Origin: an uncultured Gellertiella sp.
GTDB taxonomy: Bacteria; Pseudomonadota; Alphaproteobacteria; Rhizobiales; Rhizobiaceae
Direction: 5' to 3'
Length of the DNA stretch: 64,000 nt
NCBI RefSeq assembly: GCF_963457605.1
Contig: NZ_OY735139.1
Span: forward strand, 682,001-746,000
Positions 8,137 through 18,777 of this stretch are shown here, in pieces. Positions within the stretch are counted from its first letter, which is position 1. Each line of letters opens with the position of its first letter. The notes under the pieces are model-generated. The model ran no database searches. It worked only from the letters and a program-made list of their open reading frames with translations, and was not told where the DNA came from. The translations under genes and the position numbers were made by a program.

Positions 8137-10008
8137 ATGCACAAGAAACTGCCCCTGCCGGGAATCACCCGCCGTGATTTTTTAAGCGGCACGGCGCTTG
8201 CCATCGGGGCGGGGCTGACGCCCCTGACGCAGCTTTTTGCCGCCGAAAATGGTGCCCCCTATCCACCGGCACTGACCGGCTTGCGCGGTTCGGCCCCCGG
8301 CAGTTTCGAGACCGCCCATGCGCTGGCGCGCGAGGGCAGGACCTTCAATCTCGCGGGCGCCGCCATCGAGGAGAGCCATGATCTGGTCGTGGTCGGTGCG
8401 GGGATCAGCGGCCTGTCGGCGGCCTGGTTCTATCGCCGCAAGCATGGCGACAAGGCCCGCATCCTGATTCTCGACAATCACGACGATTTCGGCGGCCACG
8501 CCCGGCGCAACGAGTTTACCGTCGATGGCAAGCGGCTTTTGATCGGCTATGGAGGCAGCGAATCGCTGGAAGCACCGACGGAAAATTTCAGCCCGGAAGT
8601 CTGGGGCCTGCTTGACGAACTCGGCCTCGACGTGGCGAAATTTGCCGATGCCTTTGACGATAACCTCTACGAAGGCCTTGGGCTTGGCCCGGGCGTGTTT
8701 TTCGGCAAGGAAGCATTTGGAACCGACCGTCTGGTACAGGGCGACCCGACCGACTGGTCGACGCGCGATGGCTCTCCCAAAGGGCGGCAATCGGGATCAA
8801 GGAAAGATGTCATTTCCGCCTTTCCGATGTCTGAAAAGGCGCGCGCCGAGCTTCTCGCGCTGTTCGAGGACCCCGGCGACTACCTGAAGGGGATGAGTTC
8901 CGCCGAAAGGAAGGCGTTTCTGTCGAAAACCAGCTATCGCGACTACCTGTTGACAAAGGCGGGCCTCAGCGAGGAAGCGGTCAGCTATTTCGATGGCGCG
9001 ACCCACGACTATTTCGCCGTCGGTCCGGATGCGATCCCGGCCTCCTGGGCGCTTGAGGCGGATTATCCCGGCTTTGCCGGGCTTGAAGATGGCGAACTCG
9101 GCGGCAAGGACACGGACGAGCCCTATATCTACCATTTCCCCGATGGCAATGCCGGGCTTGCCCGCATGCTGCTGCGCGGGCTGGTGCCAGGCGCGGTGGC
9201 AGGCCACACGATGGACGATATCGTGCTTTCCAACACCGATTACGCGAAGCTCGATCTTGCGGAAAACGCGGTGCGGCTGCGGCTGAACAGCACCGTCATC
9301 AATGTCCAGAATGCCGAAGGTGGCGTCAATCTCGCCTATGTCAGGGACGGCAAGATCCATCGCGTCTCGGCCGGGGCCACGGTTCTCGCCTGCTACAACA
9401 TGATCATCCCCTATCTGATGCCGGAACTCCCCGCCGACCAGAAGGCGGCCTTGTCGGCCAATGTGAAGGCGCCGCTGGTCTATGCCTCCGTCGCCATCCG
9501 CAACTGGAAAGCCTTTGCAGCACTCGGGGTTGACGAGATCTATTGCCCGCGCTCCTATTTTCCGCTGGTTCGGCTGGATTTTCCGGTGTCGATGGGTGGT
9601 TACAAGTGCCCCCGCTCGCCCGAGGAGCCCATCGTCGTGCATATGGTGCATGTGCCGGTGACCCCGGGCCTCTCGCAGAACGACCAGTTTCGCGCCGGAC
9701 GGCAGGCGCTGCTCGACACCAGCTTTCTGCAATATGAACTGGCCATCATCGACCAGCTCGACCGGATGCTCGGCACCGGCGGCTTTTCCGCAGCACGTGA
9801 TATCGGGGCAATTACCGTCAATCGCTGGCCGCATGGCTATGCCGGCTCCTTCAACCCGCTCTATGATCCGCCGGGAGCCGACGAGATGCAGAAGCTGGCC
9901 CGCAAGCCGAAAGGCCGGGTGGCGATTGCCAATGCCGATGCCGGCTGGAACGCCTTTGCCCACGAGGCCATCGACCAGGCGTTTCGCGCCGTCAGCGAAC
10001 TCGGATAG
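8137..10008 (+). CDS. Tat-exported FAD amine oxidoreductase, spermidine dehydrogenase-like
   Basis: The 623-residue flavoprotein has a twin-arginine signal at its N terminus (TRRDFLSGTALAIGAG, about 10-26) and an FAD-binding Rossmann motif DLVVVGAGISGLSAAW (about 85). ILDNHDDFGGHARRNEF is typical of the NAD(P)-binding Rossmann-like family that includes Pseudomonas SpdH. Export folded to the periplasm is likely. The ATG at 8137 is chosen because the signal peptide follows directly; the frame is open back to 7963 over the sRNA. It is not part of an operon: prmA follows convergently 8 bp away. Substrate is inferred from family resemblance only. Confidence 0.8.
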   Translation: MHKKLPLPGITRRDFLSGTALAIGAGLTPLTQLFAAENGAPYPPALTGLRGSAPGSFETAHALAREGRTFNLAGAAIEESHDLVVVGAGISGLSAAWFYRRKHGDKARILILDNHDDFGGHARRNEFTVDGKRLLIGYGGSESLEAPTENFSPEVWGLLDELGLDVAKFADAFDDNLYEGLGLGPGVFFGKEAFGTDRLVQGDPTDWSTRDGSPKGRQSGSRKDVISAFPMSEKARAELLALFEDPGDYLKGMSSAERKAFLSKTSYRDYLLTKAGLSEEAVSYFDGATHDYFAVGPDAIPASWALEADYPGFAGLEDGELGGKDTDEPYIYHFPDGNAGLARMLLRGLVPGAVAGHTMDDIVLSNTDYAKLDLAENAVRLRLNSTVINVQNAEGGVNLAYVRDGKIHRVSAGATVLACYNMIIPYLMPELPADQKAALSANVKAPLVYASVAIRNWKAFAALGVDEIYCPRSYFPLVRLDFPVSMGGYKCPRSPEEPIVVHMVHVPVTPGLSQNDQFRAGRQALLDTSFLQYELAIIDQLDRMLGTGGFSAARDIGAITVNRWPHGYAGSFNPLYDPPGADEMQKLARKPKGRVAIANADAGWNAFAHEAIDQAFRAVSELG

Positions 10009-10016
10009 CCGCCCGC

Positions 10017-10901
10017 TCACACCGCCGGGCGGTCGAGATGGATGGTCACCCAGCCATTGCGCCAGATGGTTTTGACATGGCGGAGCCTGACGCCATTATA
10101 GGCTGCAAGCACCCGCCAGCGCTGGCTTGCCAGAATGCCCGACAGGATCACCGAGCCGCCGGGGGCGAGATGGCGGGCGAGATCCGGGGCCATCTTCATC
10201 AGCGGCCGCGCCAGGATATTGGCGATGATCAGGTCGAACGGTCCATGGCGGGAAAAGGCGGTCGAGTGAAAGCCGGTGGCGGTTTCGAGCGACAGGCCGG
10301 TTGCAATACCGTTCGCCCGCACATTTCCCTTCGCCACCGCTGTCGCCACCGGATCGATATCGGTCGCGAGCACCGGGATATTGGCGAGCTTGCGCACCGC
10401 GATTGCCAGCACGCCGCTGCCGGTGCCGAGATCGAGAGCGTTTTTCGGGCGGCGAGCCTGCATCACCCGGTCGATCACCTCAAGGCATCCCGCCGTCGTG
10501 CCATGATGGCCGGTACCGAAGGCCTGCCCGGCCTCGATCTCGATGGCGATATCGCCGGTCTGCACCTTGTCGCGGTCATGCGAGCCATGGACGATGAACC
10601 GCCCGGCGCGCACCGGCTTCAGACCGTCAAGCGATTTGGCCACCCAGTCGACATCCGGCAAGTCCTCGCGCGCGATCACGGCATCCGGATAGGCCCCGGC
10701 AAGGGCCGCCCTGATGCGCGGCAGCACATCCGCCTCTTCCTCGCGCAGCAGATAGACCGAGACCTCCCAGATATCCTTCTTCTCGTCGACCTCGGTCGTG
10801 CCGATTGCCAGATCCTCCTCGCCGAAGGCCTCTGTCAGAATGTCGAGAATGCGCTCGGAATGCGCCTCGGTGGTGGAGATGTAGAAACGGATTTCACTCA
10901 C
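10017..10901 (-). CDS. prmA: Ribosomal protein L11 methyltransferase
   Basis: The 294-residue SAM-dependent enzyme trimethylates L11. The N-terminal L11-recognition domain (about 1-110) is followed by the class I methyltransferase domain, with AFGTGHHGTT, ALDLGTGSGVLAIAV (motif I) and the PrmA-specific IIANILARPL. The start ATG at 10901 leads directly into the family N terminus. The next gene upstream in the same direction ends at 10966... its coding direction is also minus, so PrmA may be read with or independently of the Sco gene. Confidence 0.95.
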   Translation of the reverse strand: MSEIRFYISTTEAHSERILDILTEAFGEEDLAIGTTEVDEKKDIWEVSVYLLREEEADVLPRIRAALAGAYPDAVIAREDLPDVDWVAKSLDGLKPVRAGRFIVHGSHDRDKVQTGDIAIEIEAGQAFGTGHHGTTAGCLEVIDRVMQARRPKNALDLGTGSGVLAIAVRKLANIPVLATDIDPVATAVAKGNVRANGIATGLSLETATGFHSTAFSRHGPFDLIIANILARPLMKMAPDLARHLAPGGSVILSGILASQRWRVLAAYNGVRLRHVKTIWRNGWVTIHLDRPAV

Positions 10902-10965
10902 GATGGGTCCAACTGTGTCTTGAAGCGCAATAGTCTTGCGAAAGGGCGGTCGCGGGGCCGGATCT

Positions 10966-11571
10966 TTACAGGCCGCGCGTCATCAGGTTGCGCAATTTCG
11001 TCTCGGCCACGGCCTTGTCTTCCTGATAGGCAATCGTGCCGGCAAAGCGGCCCTTTGCGTCGAGCAGGAACACCGAGGCGGTGTGGTCCATCTCGTAATC
11101 GCCATTCGGCTTGCTCTCGTCGACCGGCACCTTCCTGGCATAGACGCGGAAGCCCTTGACCATCTCCATCACCTTTGCCGGATCGCCGGAAATGCCGTTG
11201 ATCCGTTTGGACACGTTGGAGACATAGTCCTTCATGATAGCGGGCGTATCGCGCTCGGGATCGACGGTGACGAAATAGGCCTGCAAGCGGCTGCCATCGG
11301 GATCGACATCCTTCAGCCAGGCATCCATCTCGAACAGGGTCGTCGGGCAGACGTCAGGGCAATGGGTAAAGCCGAAGAACAGCGCGGTCGGCTTGCCCTG
11401 AAAGGCCTTTTCGGTAACCGGCTCGCCCGATTGCGCCACCAGCGTGAAGGGAACCCCGAAGGGTGCTTCCGCCTCTGCGGTACCGGGCCTGACATATATG
11501 AATGCCGCCCACGCGATGAGAACAGCCAGAACGGCTGTCGCGGCCCAGAGCATTATCCGTGCGGATCGCAT
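10966..11571 (-). CDS. SCO1/SenC copper chaperone
   Basis: The 201-residue protein has an N-terminal membrane anchor (about 7-25) and a periplasmic thioredoxin-fold domain. The Cu-binding CxxxC is in THCPDVCPTTLFEMD and the distal His in DYEMDHTASVFLLD. Members deliver copper to the Cu(A) site of cytochrome c oxidase. The ATG at 11571 has AAGGAG upstream and is preferred to in-frame ATG 11646, which would add 25 residues before the membrane anchor. No oxidase subunit genes are adjacent. Confidence 0.9.
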   Translation of the reverse strand: MRSARIMLWAATAVLAVLIAWAAFIYVRPGTAEAEAPFGVPFTLVAQSGEPVTEKAFQGKPTALFFGFTHCPDVCPTTLFEMDAWLKDVDPDGSRLQAYFVTVDPERDTPAIMKDYVSNVSKRINGISGDPAKVMEMVKGFRVYARKVPVDESKPNGDYEMDHTASVFLLDAKGRFAGTIAYQEDKAVAETKLRNLMTRGL

Positions 11572-11724
11572 CGTCCACTCCTTGAAATCCTGCGGCGGGA
11601 ATGCCGAAATCGCAAGCCTGATAGCCCCTGTCGCGCAGGGATGCAAATCAACAGGCCCGTGAATTGCGCAAACTGCCGGATTTGCCGCATCCCCGGCGGA
11701 TGACCGGCCGCAACGGTACGGCGC

Positions 11725-11907
11725 TCAGAGACACCAGGACAGCCCCGCCTGCCCGAGCGCCAGGATGATATCCGTCGTGTGACGCACCCACCCGGAAAAC
11801 CCTGCGGCCAGCACCAGTGCCGCCGCGACAAGCAGCAGGGTGGCAAGAGCGGTGGTTTTGAGATCCAGCGACATCGCCTGACCATAGTCCAGAATGGCTT
11901 TTGCCAC
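11725..11907 (-). CDS. Small single-pass membrane protein, unknown function
   Basis: A 60-residue frame starts with GTG at 11907 (MAKAILDYGQ). It has one clear hydrophobic helix (about 21-40, ALATLLLVAAALVLAAGF), a short basic turn, and ends AGLSWCL. It precedes the Sco gene on the same strand with about 150 bp between them. I recognise no named family. Coding potential rests on the coherent helix and a GGGA upstream, so it is likely but not certain. Confidence 0.55.
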   Translation of the reverse strand: MAKAILDYGQAMSLDLKTTALATLLLVAAALVLAAGFSGWVRHTTDIILALGQAGLSWCL

Positions 11908-12011
11908 AAATCATTCCCGGATCAGGCTGATCTGACAATGGTTCTTGATAAAACTCAAAGACGAACGCACGAATCGCAGGAACATTGTGTTGTCTTCGGG
12001 AGGGACGACAG

Positions 12012-12806
12012 ATGGAACCAGACACGATTGCCAACCGGCCTTCAGGCCAGCCCCGCATCCGGATCAAACCGGTGCGACTGTCCGACATTCGCACCGCACT
12101 GGGCAAGGGATGGGCCGATTTTGCCGCCACGCCGCGCTACGGCCTGTTTTTTGGTGCCATCTACGCGCTGGGCGGCCTGTTCATTGTTGCCACCCTCAGG
12201 CTCATTCACATTCCCTGGATGATCATTCCCGTTGTCATCGGTTTTCCGCTGATTGGCCCCTTCATCGCCGTCGGCCTGTACGAGATCAGTCGCAGGCGTG
12301 AAGCGGGAATTGGCATCACCTGGAAGGCCATTCTGTCGGAAGTCTTTCGCCAGCGCGAGCGCCAGCTGTCGTGGATGGCCTTTGTCGTGCTTTTTGTCTT
12401 CTGGATCTGGGTCTATCAGGTGCGCCTGCTGTTTGCGCTGTTTCTCGGCTACAAGGCTCCTGCCGAACTCGACCAGCTGGTCGCCATGATCCTCTCCACC
12501 ACGCAAGGTGCGCTGTTTCTTGGCGTCGGCACCCTTGTCGGCGCGGTAATTGCCACCGTGCTGTTTTCCCTGACCGTCATCGCCATGCCGCTGCTGCTCG
12601 ATCACGATTTCGATTTCGTCACCGCGATGATCACCAGCATCCGCGCCGTGGTGGAAAACCCCGTGGCCCTGCTCACCTTCGGCTTCGTGGTCGGGCTGTT
12701 GGCCCTGCTGGCCATGCTGCCCCTGTTCCTCGGGCTGCTCATCGTGCTGCCGGTGCTCGGCCACGCGACCTGGCATCTCTACCGGGCGACAATTGTGCTC
12801 GGCTGA
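12012..12806 (+). CDS. DUF2189 multi-pass membrane protein
   Basis: The 264-residue integral membrane protein has about six hydrophobic segments; the DUF2189 pattern is IRTALGKGWADFAATPRYGL, then GLYEISRRREAG. The start ATG at 12012 follows GGGAGGGACGACAG. Function of the family is unknown. It is divergent from the small membrane protein and upstream of cheW on the same strand, with a 219-bp gap, so not obviously cotranscribed. Confidence 0.85.
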   Translation: MEPDTIANRPSGQPRIRIKPVRLSDIRTALGKGWADFAATPRYGLFFGAIYALGGLFIVATLRLIHIPWMIIPVVIGFPLIGPFIAVGLYEISRRREAGIGITWKAILSEVFRQRERQLSWMAFVVLFVFWIWVYQVRLLFALFLGYKAPAELDQLVAMILSTTQGALFLGVGTLVGAVIATVLFSLTVIAMPLLLDHDFDFVTAMITSIRAVVENPVALLTFGFVVGLLALLAMLPLFLGLLIVLPVLGHATWHLYRATIVLG

Positions 12807-13025
12807 TCCCGGCAACCCCCTGGGCCTTATTCCAGGGATCACGGATGGGAACCTTGGTCTTAAGCTCCGGGAAAGAAATAGCGCATATACTAAAGCTAAA
12901 TCGTCATGACTCCGCCCGAAGACAGTGTCCGGGGTGGCGGAAGGACGGAGCGGGTGTAATCGATCAAAACAGCGCTGCGGACCGGGCATTTCCCCGCGCG
13001 GCGACAACCGGGAAGTGTTCTGACC

Positions 13026-13490
13026 ATGTCCAACGCCATCAAGCAGTCCGGCGCCTATCTGGAAATCGTGTCCTTCCACCTCGCCGACCAGGAATTCTGC
13101 ATCGACATCATGGCGATCCGGGAAATTCGCGGCTGGGCACCGGTGACCCCGATGCCCCACACCCCGCCCTATGTTCTCGGCCTCATCAACCTGCGCGGCG
13201 CAGTGATCCCGGTCATCGACATGGCTTCGCGGCTCGGCATGAACCAGACGGAGCCCTCCGAGCGCTCGGCCATCATCGTTACCGATATCGCCGGCAAGCT
13301 GGTCGGCCTGCTGGTCGAGCAGGTCTCGGACATGATGACCATTCGCGGCGAAGACCTGCAGCCGCCGCCGGAAATCATCCCGGAAGCCCAGCGCGCCTTC
13401 TGCCGCGGCATCGTGGCTCTGGAAAAATCGATGGTCTGCTTCCTCAACCTCGATACGGTCATTGCCGACGAGCTCGCACAGGCCGCCTGA
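13026..13490 (+). CDS. cheW: CheW-type chemotaxis coupling protein
   Basis: A 154-residue single-domain CheW couples methyl-accepting receptors to the CheA kinase. Family motifs are FHLADQEFCIDIMAIREI, VLGLINLRGAVIPVIDMASRLG and GKLVGLLVEQVSDMMTI. No other chemotaxis gene is nearby, so this is an orphan coupling protein outside the main che operon. It ends in a strong terminator at 13516. Confidence 0.92.
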   Translation: MSNAIKQSGAYLEIVSFHLADQEFCIDIMAIREIRGWAPVTPMPHTPPYVLGLINLRGAVIPVIDMASRLGMNQTEPSERSAIIVTDIAGKLVGLLVEQVSDMMTIRGEDLQPPPEIIPEAQRAFCRGIVALEKSMVCFLNLDTVIADELAQAA

Positions 13491-13515
13491 ACCAGTCCAG
13501 GCAAGACAAGCCCGG

Positions 13516-13543
13516 CCGCGCCCTCAAAAGGCGCGGTCTTTTT
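13516..13543 (+). terminator. Rho-independent terminator of cheW
   Basis: A 7-bp GC stem CCGCGCC (13516-13522) / GGCGCGG (13530-13536) is followed by TCTTTTTG. It begins 25 bp after the cheW stop. Confidence 0.9.
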
Positions 13544-13584
13544 GTGCCCCGATTGTTGATCGCACCTGCAACCGGCAAAAATAG

Positions 13585-13617
13585 AAAGCCTCGAACCCTT
13601 CCGGGATCGAGGCTTTT
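13585..13617. terminator. Second hairpin, probable bidirectional terminator
   Basis: A 10-bp perfect stem AAAGCCTCGA (13585-13594) / TCGAGGCTTT (13607-13616) has TTTT on the plus side and A-rich sequence before it. It could stop transcription in both directions between cheW and creA, which converge. The rest of 13544-13919 holds no gene that I can support, only the palindrome at 13821. Confidence 0.5.
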
Positions 13618-13820
13618 ATGGGGGCCTTGTCTGATTGGGGTTTGACCAGCAAGTCCTCTCCGGGGGGTCTGGATGCTTCTGGCCGACGGTTGCATTCATT
13701 CTGCGCATCGCCGACATCACACGCAAACGTTGGCACGAAACGTCACGGCAAGGAAGCGGCAACACGCCAATATCTGGCCCCTCGCCGGTCAGAAAATCGA
13801 CCTTTTTTGGGTCCATTTTA

Positions 13821-13836
13821 AGTTAAACGTTTAACT
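13821..13836. promoter_or_regulatory. LacI-type operator-like palindrome
   Basis: AGTTAAACGTTTAACT is a perfect 16-bp palindrome centred on CG, the layout of LacI/GalR-family operators. It sits about 80 bp beyond the 3' end of creA and 330 bp after cheW, far from any start codon, and no LacI regulator is in the window. Confidence 0.35.
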
Positions 13837-13919
13837 CACACCTTCATCGTCACCCACCCAACCGGGGCAAGCGAAGCTCCGTTGCGGCGGGCGCTCCGCG
13901 CCATCAAGCCCAGAGGCCG

Positions 13920-14408
13920 CTATTTCGGTGCACCATTCTTCCAGATGACGGTCTGGCCGTAGAGCGGCACCGTCGATATCGCCATCTTGGCCGATCCGTC
14001 GATCACCTGCCGGCTATGGATGACATAGACCAGCGTATCGTTGGCCTTGTCATAGATCCGGTTGACGACGAGCTTCTTGAAGATCAGCGACCGCCCCGCC
14101 CTGAACACTTCCTCGCCGCCCTTGCCAAGCGCGATGTCGCCAATGGTGATCGGCCCGGTCTGGCGGCAAGCGATGGAGTTGTTGGAGGGGTCTTCGAACC
14201 AGTTGCCGTTCTTCAGGCGGTCGATGACACTCCGGTCGAAATAGGTGACATGGCAGGTCACGCCCTCGACGCCGGGATCGGCAATGGATTCGACGATGAT
14301 GTCATTGCCGATCCAGTCGACCCCGATCTGGCCGACCACCTCGGCACGGGCGGAAAGGGGGGACATCAACAGGGCTGCGACAACAGGCAGGAGGTGGCGG
14401 ATCGACAT
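13920..14408 (-). CDS. creA: CreA family periplasmic protein
   Basis: The 162-residue protein starts with a cleavable signal peptide (residues 1-22, ending SARAEV) and carries the CreA signature EVVGQIGVDWIGND, DPGVEGVTCHVTYFDR and SNNSIACRQTGPI. CreA proteins are widespread in proteobacteria and have no established function. It is a single gene upstream of nothing in the same direction until the exonuclease. Confidence 0.92.
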   Translation of the reverse strand: MSIRHLLPVVAALLMSPLSARAEVVGQIGVDWIGNDIIVESIADPGVEGVTCHVTYFDRSVIDRLKNGNWFEDPSNNSIACRQTGPITIGDIALGKGGEEVFRAGRSLIFKKLVVNRIYDKANDTLVYVIHSRQVIDGSAKMAISTVPLYGQTVIWKNGAPK

Positions 14409-14490
14409 GGGGCTGTTCCTTGCGGGGGTGATTCACTCCCAGAGATGGGAAGAAAATGGCACGGGACAAGGCGCATGGCTCTGAAACCCG

Positions 14491-17279
<2,789 letters not shown>

Positions 17280-17519
17280 TTATCCGATTGGCACGGAATG
17301 GAAAGCCGTGCGGGCACCTTGCCAGCCGGAAAATCCGGGGAAAGAGCCCTGCATTTTCATTTTTTAGCGATTTCTAATTTCATGTGGTGCACCCCCGATC
17401 CGGCTGCTAATTTCGACCCGTCGATGGGCAGAAGCAGCCTGCGTGTCAGGTAACGCAATCGGGGGGACAGGCTTTCCCGACTGAGGCATCAGCCTTGCCG
17501 GTCGATATGGAGGTGAACC

Positions 17520-17609
17520 ATGCGGATAATTCCGGTGGCCGTCACGCTTATCCTACGGAAAACCCGCACGACCTGGTCACTGACCGTGCGGGTAACATTC
17601 CGAAAGTGA
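17520..17609 (+). CDS. Short cationic peptide ORF, array unit 1 (29 aa)
   Basis: ATG at 17520 follows GGAGGTGAACC, an excellent ribosome site. The peptide begins MRIIPVAVTLILRKTRTTWS and ends TVRVTFRK: a hydrophobic N-terminal stretch of about 10 residues and a strongly basic C-terminal half. Its last 17 codons are antisense to the unit-1 sRNA. The frame is kept in all four units despite different 3' ends, and substitutions are silent or mostly conservative. It may be a type I toxin-like or leader peptide; translation is not proven. Confidence 0.5.
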   Translation: MRIIPVAVTLILRKTRTTWSLTVRVTFRK

Positions 17610-17643
17610 GTAACTTCGGACAGGCGCTCCAACGCCCGTCCGA
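17558..17643 (-). ncRNA. Predicted sRNA, array unit 1
   Basis: Transcript of about 86 nt predicted from the promoter at 17650-17678. It opens with a 12-bp hairpin (17633-17644 / 17615-17626), then a single-stranded linker of about 21 nt (GTTACTCACTTTCGGAATGTT, the unit-specific part abbreviated here as 17594-17614), and ends with a 9-bp terminator stem (17585-17593 / 17562-17570) plus UUUU. The one non-Watson-Crick pair inside hairpin 1 (17622/17637) is G-U on this strand but A-C on the other, supporting the minus strand. It is antisense to the end of the peptide ORF. Confidence 0.7.
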
Positions 17644-17649
17644 GGCTCC

Positions 17650-17678
17650 ATTATAAGCACTTTCCGATGGATGGCAAG
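17650..17678 (-). promoter_or_regulatory. sigma70 promoter of array sRNA 1
   Basis: Minus strand CTTGCC (17678-17673), 17-bp spacer, TATAAT (17655-17650). This is close to the rhizobial housekeeping consensus CTTGAC-N17-CTATAT and is identical in all four units. Transcription should start near 17643, at the base of hairpin 1. Confidence 0.75.
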
Positions 17679-17886
17679 ACAGGCGCAGCCACGATCAAAG
17701 TGACCCGTCAACTCCAATTCGCCGAACATATTCAATATTGCTAATTTTGAGTGGCGAACCTTTAAGCCGACTGCTATTTTCGACAGGTCGAACGGCAGAA
17801 GCAGCCTGCGTGTCAGGTGACGCAATCGGGAGGACAGGCTTTCCCGACTGAGGCATCAGCCTTGCCGGTCGATATGGAGGTGAACC

Positions 17887-17973
17887 ATGCGGATAATTCC
17901 GGTGGCCGTCACGCTTATCCTACGGAAAACCCGCACGACCTGGTCACTGACCGTGCGGGTTTCATTCCGTTAA
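17887..17973 (+). CDS. Short cationic peptide ORF, array unit 2 (28 aa)
   Basis: Same ribosome site and same first 25 residues as unit 1, then SFR and stop TAA. The nucleotide sequence from the leader through the terminator stem is identical to unit 1; divergence starts in the last four codons, which are also the sRNA linker. Leader hairpins TGCGT/ACGCA (from 17807) and CGGGA/TCCCG (from 17826) lie upstream. A TGCTATTTT extended -10-like element at 17772-17780 is a weak promoter candidate. Confidence 0.5.
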   Translation: MRIIPVAVTLILRKTRTTWSLTVRVSFR

Positions 17974-18011
17974 ATATAGAACCTCGGACAGGCGCGCCAA
18001 CGCCTGCCCGA
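17925..18011 (-). ncRNA. Predicted sRNA, array unit 2
   Basis: Same architecture as unit 1: hairpin 1 (18001-18012 / 17983-17994), linker at 17961-17982 that is A/U-rich and unlike unit 1, terminator stem (17952-17960 / 17929-17937) and UUUU. Compared with unit 3, three hairpin-1 base pairs change on both sides (C-G to T-A, G-C to A-T, A-T to G-C), so the structure, not the sequence, is conserved. Confidence 0.7.
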
Positions 18012-18017
18012 GGCTCC

Positions 18018-18046
18018 ATTATAAGCACTTTCCGATGGATGGCAAG
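18018..18046 (-). promoter_or_regulatory. sigma70 promoter of array sRNA 2
   Basis: CTTGCC (18046-18041) and TATAAT (18023-18018) with 17 bp between them on the minus strand, identical to the other units. Confidence 0.75.
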
Positions 18047-18254
18047 ACAGGCGCAGCCACGATCAAAGTGACCCGTCAACTCCAATTCGCCGAACACATT
18101 CAATGTTGCTAATTTTGAGTGGCGAACCTTTAAACCGACTGCTATTTTCGACAGGTCGAACGGCAGAAGCAGCCTGCGTGTCAGGTGACGCAATCGGGAG
18201 GACAGGCTTTCCCGACTGAGGCATCAGCCTTGCCGGTCGATATGGAGGTGAACC

Positions 18255-18344
18255 ATGCGGATAATTCCGGTGGCCGTCACACTTATCCTACGGAAAACCC
18301 GCACGACCTGGTCACTGACCGTGCGGGTTATATTCAAAAGATAA
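18255..18344 (+). CDS. Short cationic peptide ORF, array unit 3 (29 aa)
   Basis: Same ribosome site; the first 25 residues equal units 1 and 2, then IFKR and stop TAA. The single change inside the shared block (ACG to ACA, Thr) is silent in this frame but changes Ala to Thr in the other open plus-strand frame, which favours this frame. The tail has a different nucleotide sequence but keeps the pattern V-x-F-basic. Confidence 0.5.
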   Translation: MRIIPVAVTLILRKTRTTWSLTVRVIFKR

Positions 18345-18378
18345 GCAAACTCGGGCGGATGCAGCAACATCCGTCCGA
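18293..18378 (-). ncRNA. Predicted sRNA, array unit 3
   Basis: Hairpin 1 (18368-18379 / 18350-18361) has a different sequence in its upper half but still pairs, with compensatory changes against unit 2. The linker (18329-18349) is the most divergent of the four. Terminator stem 18320-18328 / 18297-18305 and UUUU are unchanged. One position (18355/18374) is G-T on the plus strand and C-A on the minus strand, the only point against the minus-strand fold. Confidence 0.7.
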
Positions 18379-18384
18379 GGCTCC

Positions 18385-18413
18385 ATTATAAGCACTTTCC
18401 GATGGATGGCAAG
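18385..18413 (-). promoter_or_regulatory. sigma70 promoter of array sRNA 3
   Basis: CTTGCC (18413-18408) and TATAAT (18390-18385), 17-bp spacer, minus strand. Confidence 0.75.
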
Positions 18414-18618
18414 ACAGGCGCAACCACGATCAAAGTGACCCGCCAATTCCAAATCACCAAACATCAATGTTGCTAATTTTGAGTGGCGAGCCGTTGAGCC
18501 GACTGCTATTTTCGACCCGTCGATGGGCAGAAGCAGCCTGCGTGTCAGGTAACGCAATCGGGGGGACAGGCTTTCCCGACTGAGGCATCAGCCTTGCCGG
18601 TCGATATGGAGGTGAACC

Positions 18619-18705
18619 ATGCGGATAATTCCGGTGGCCGTCACGCTTATCATACGGAAAACCCGCACGACCTGTTCAATCACCGTGCGGGTCACATTCC
18701 GTTAA
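18619..18705 (+). CDS. Short cationic peptide ORF, array unit 4 (28 aa)
   Basis: Same ribosome site and start. This is the most diverged copy: Leu12 to Ile, Trp19 to Cys and Leu21 to Ile, ending TVRVTFR. Two of the three replacements are conservative and no frameshift or early stop has arisen, consistent with selection on the reading frame. Confidence 0.48.
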   Translation: MRIIPVAVTLIIRKTRTTCSITVRVTFR

Positions 18706-18742
18706 TAAAGAACCTCGGACAGGCGCTCCAACGCCTGCCCGA
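18657..18742 (-). ncRNA. Predicted sRNA, array unit 4
   Basis: Hairpin 1 is as in unit 2 but with a loop change; the linker (18693-18713) resembles but differs from unit 2. The terminator stem (18684-18692 / 18661-18669) is intact while its loop carries four changes, as expected if only pairing matters. This is the unit nearest recN, read in the same direction as recN. Confidence 0.68.
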
Positions 18743-18748
18743 GGCTCC

Positions 18749-18777
18749 ATTATAAGCACTTTCCGATGGATGGCAAG
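18749..18777 (-). promoter_or_regulatory. sigma70 promoter of array sRNA 4
   Basis: CTTGCC (18777-18772) and TATAAT (18754-18749), 17-bp spacer, minus strand. The array similarity fades about 20 bp beyond the -35, just before the recN stop codon. Confidence 0.75.

Noticed and set aside
17817-18391. Plus-strand frames of 84 and 68 codons in array units 2 and 3 (start MTQSGGQAF)
   Set aside because: They overlap the leader and the short peptide in another frame. The one difference inside the shared block (ACG to ACA) is silent in the peptide frame but not here, and there is no ribosome site at the start.
17577-18557. Minus-strand frames of 81-92 codons in the array (start MRHLTRRLLLPF or MRYLTRRLLLP)
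   Set aside because: They run through the predicted sRNA promoter and both hairpins, have no convincing ribosome site, and end differently in each unit. Their similarity follows from the DNA repeat itself.
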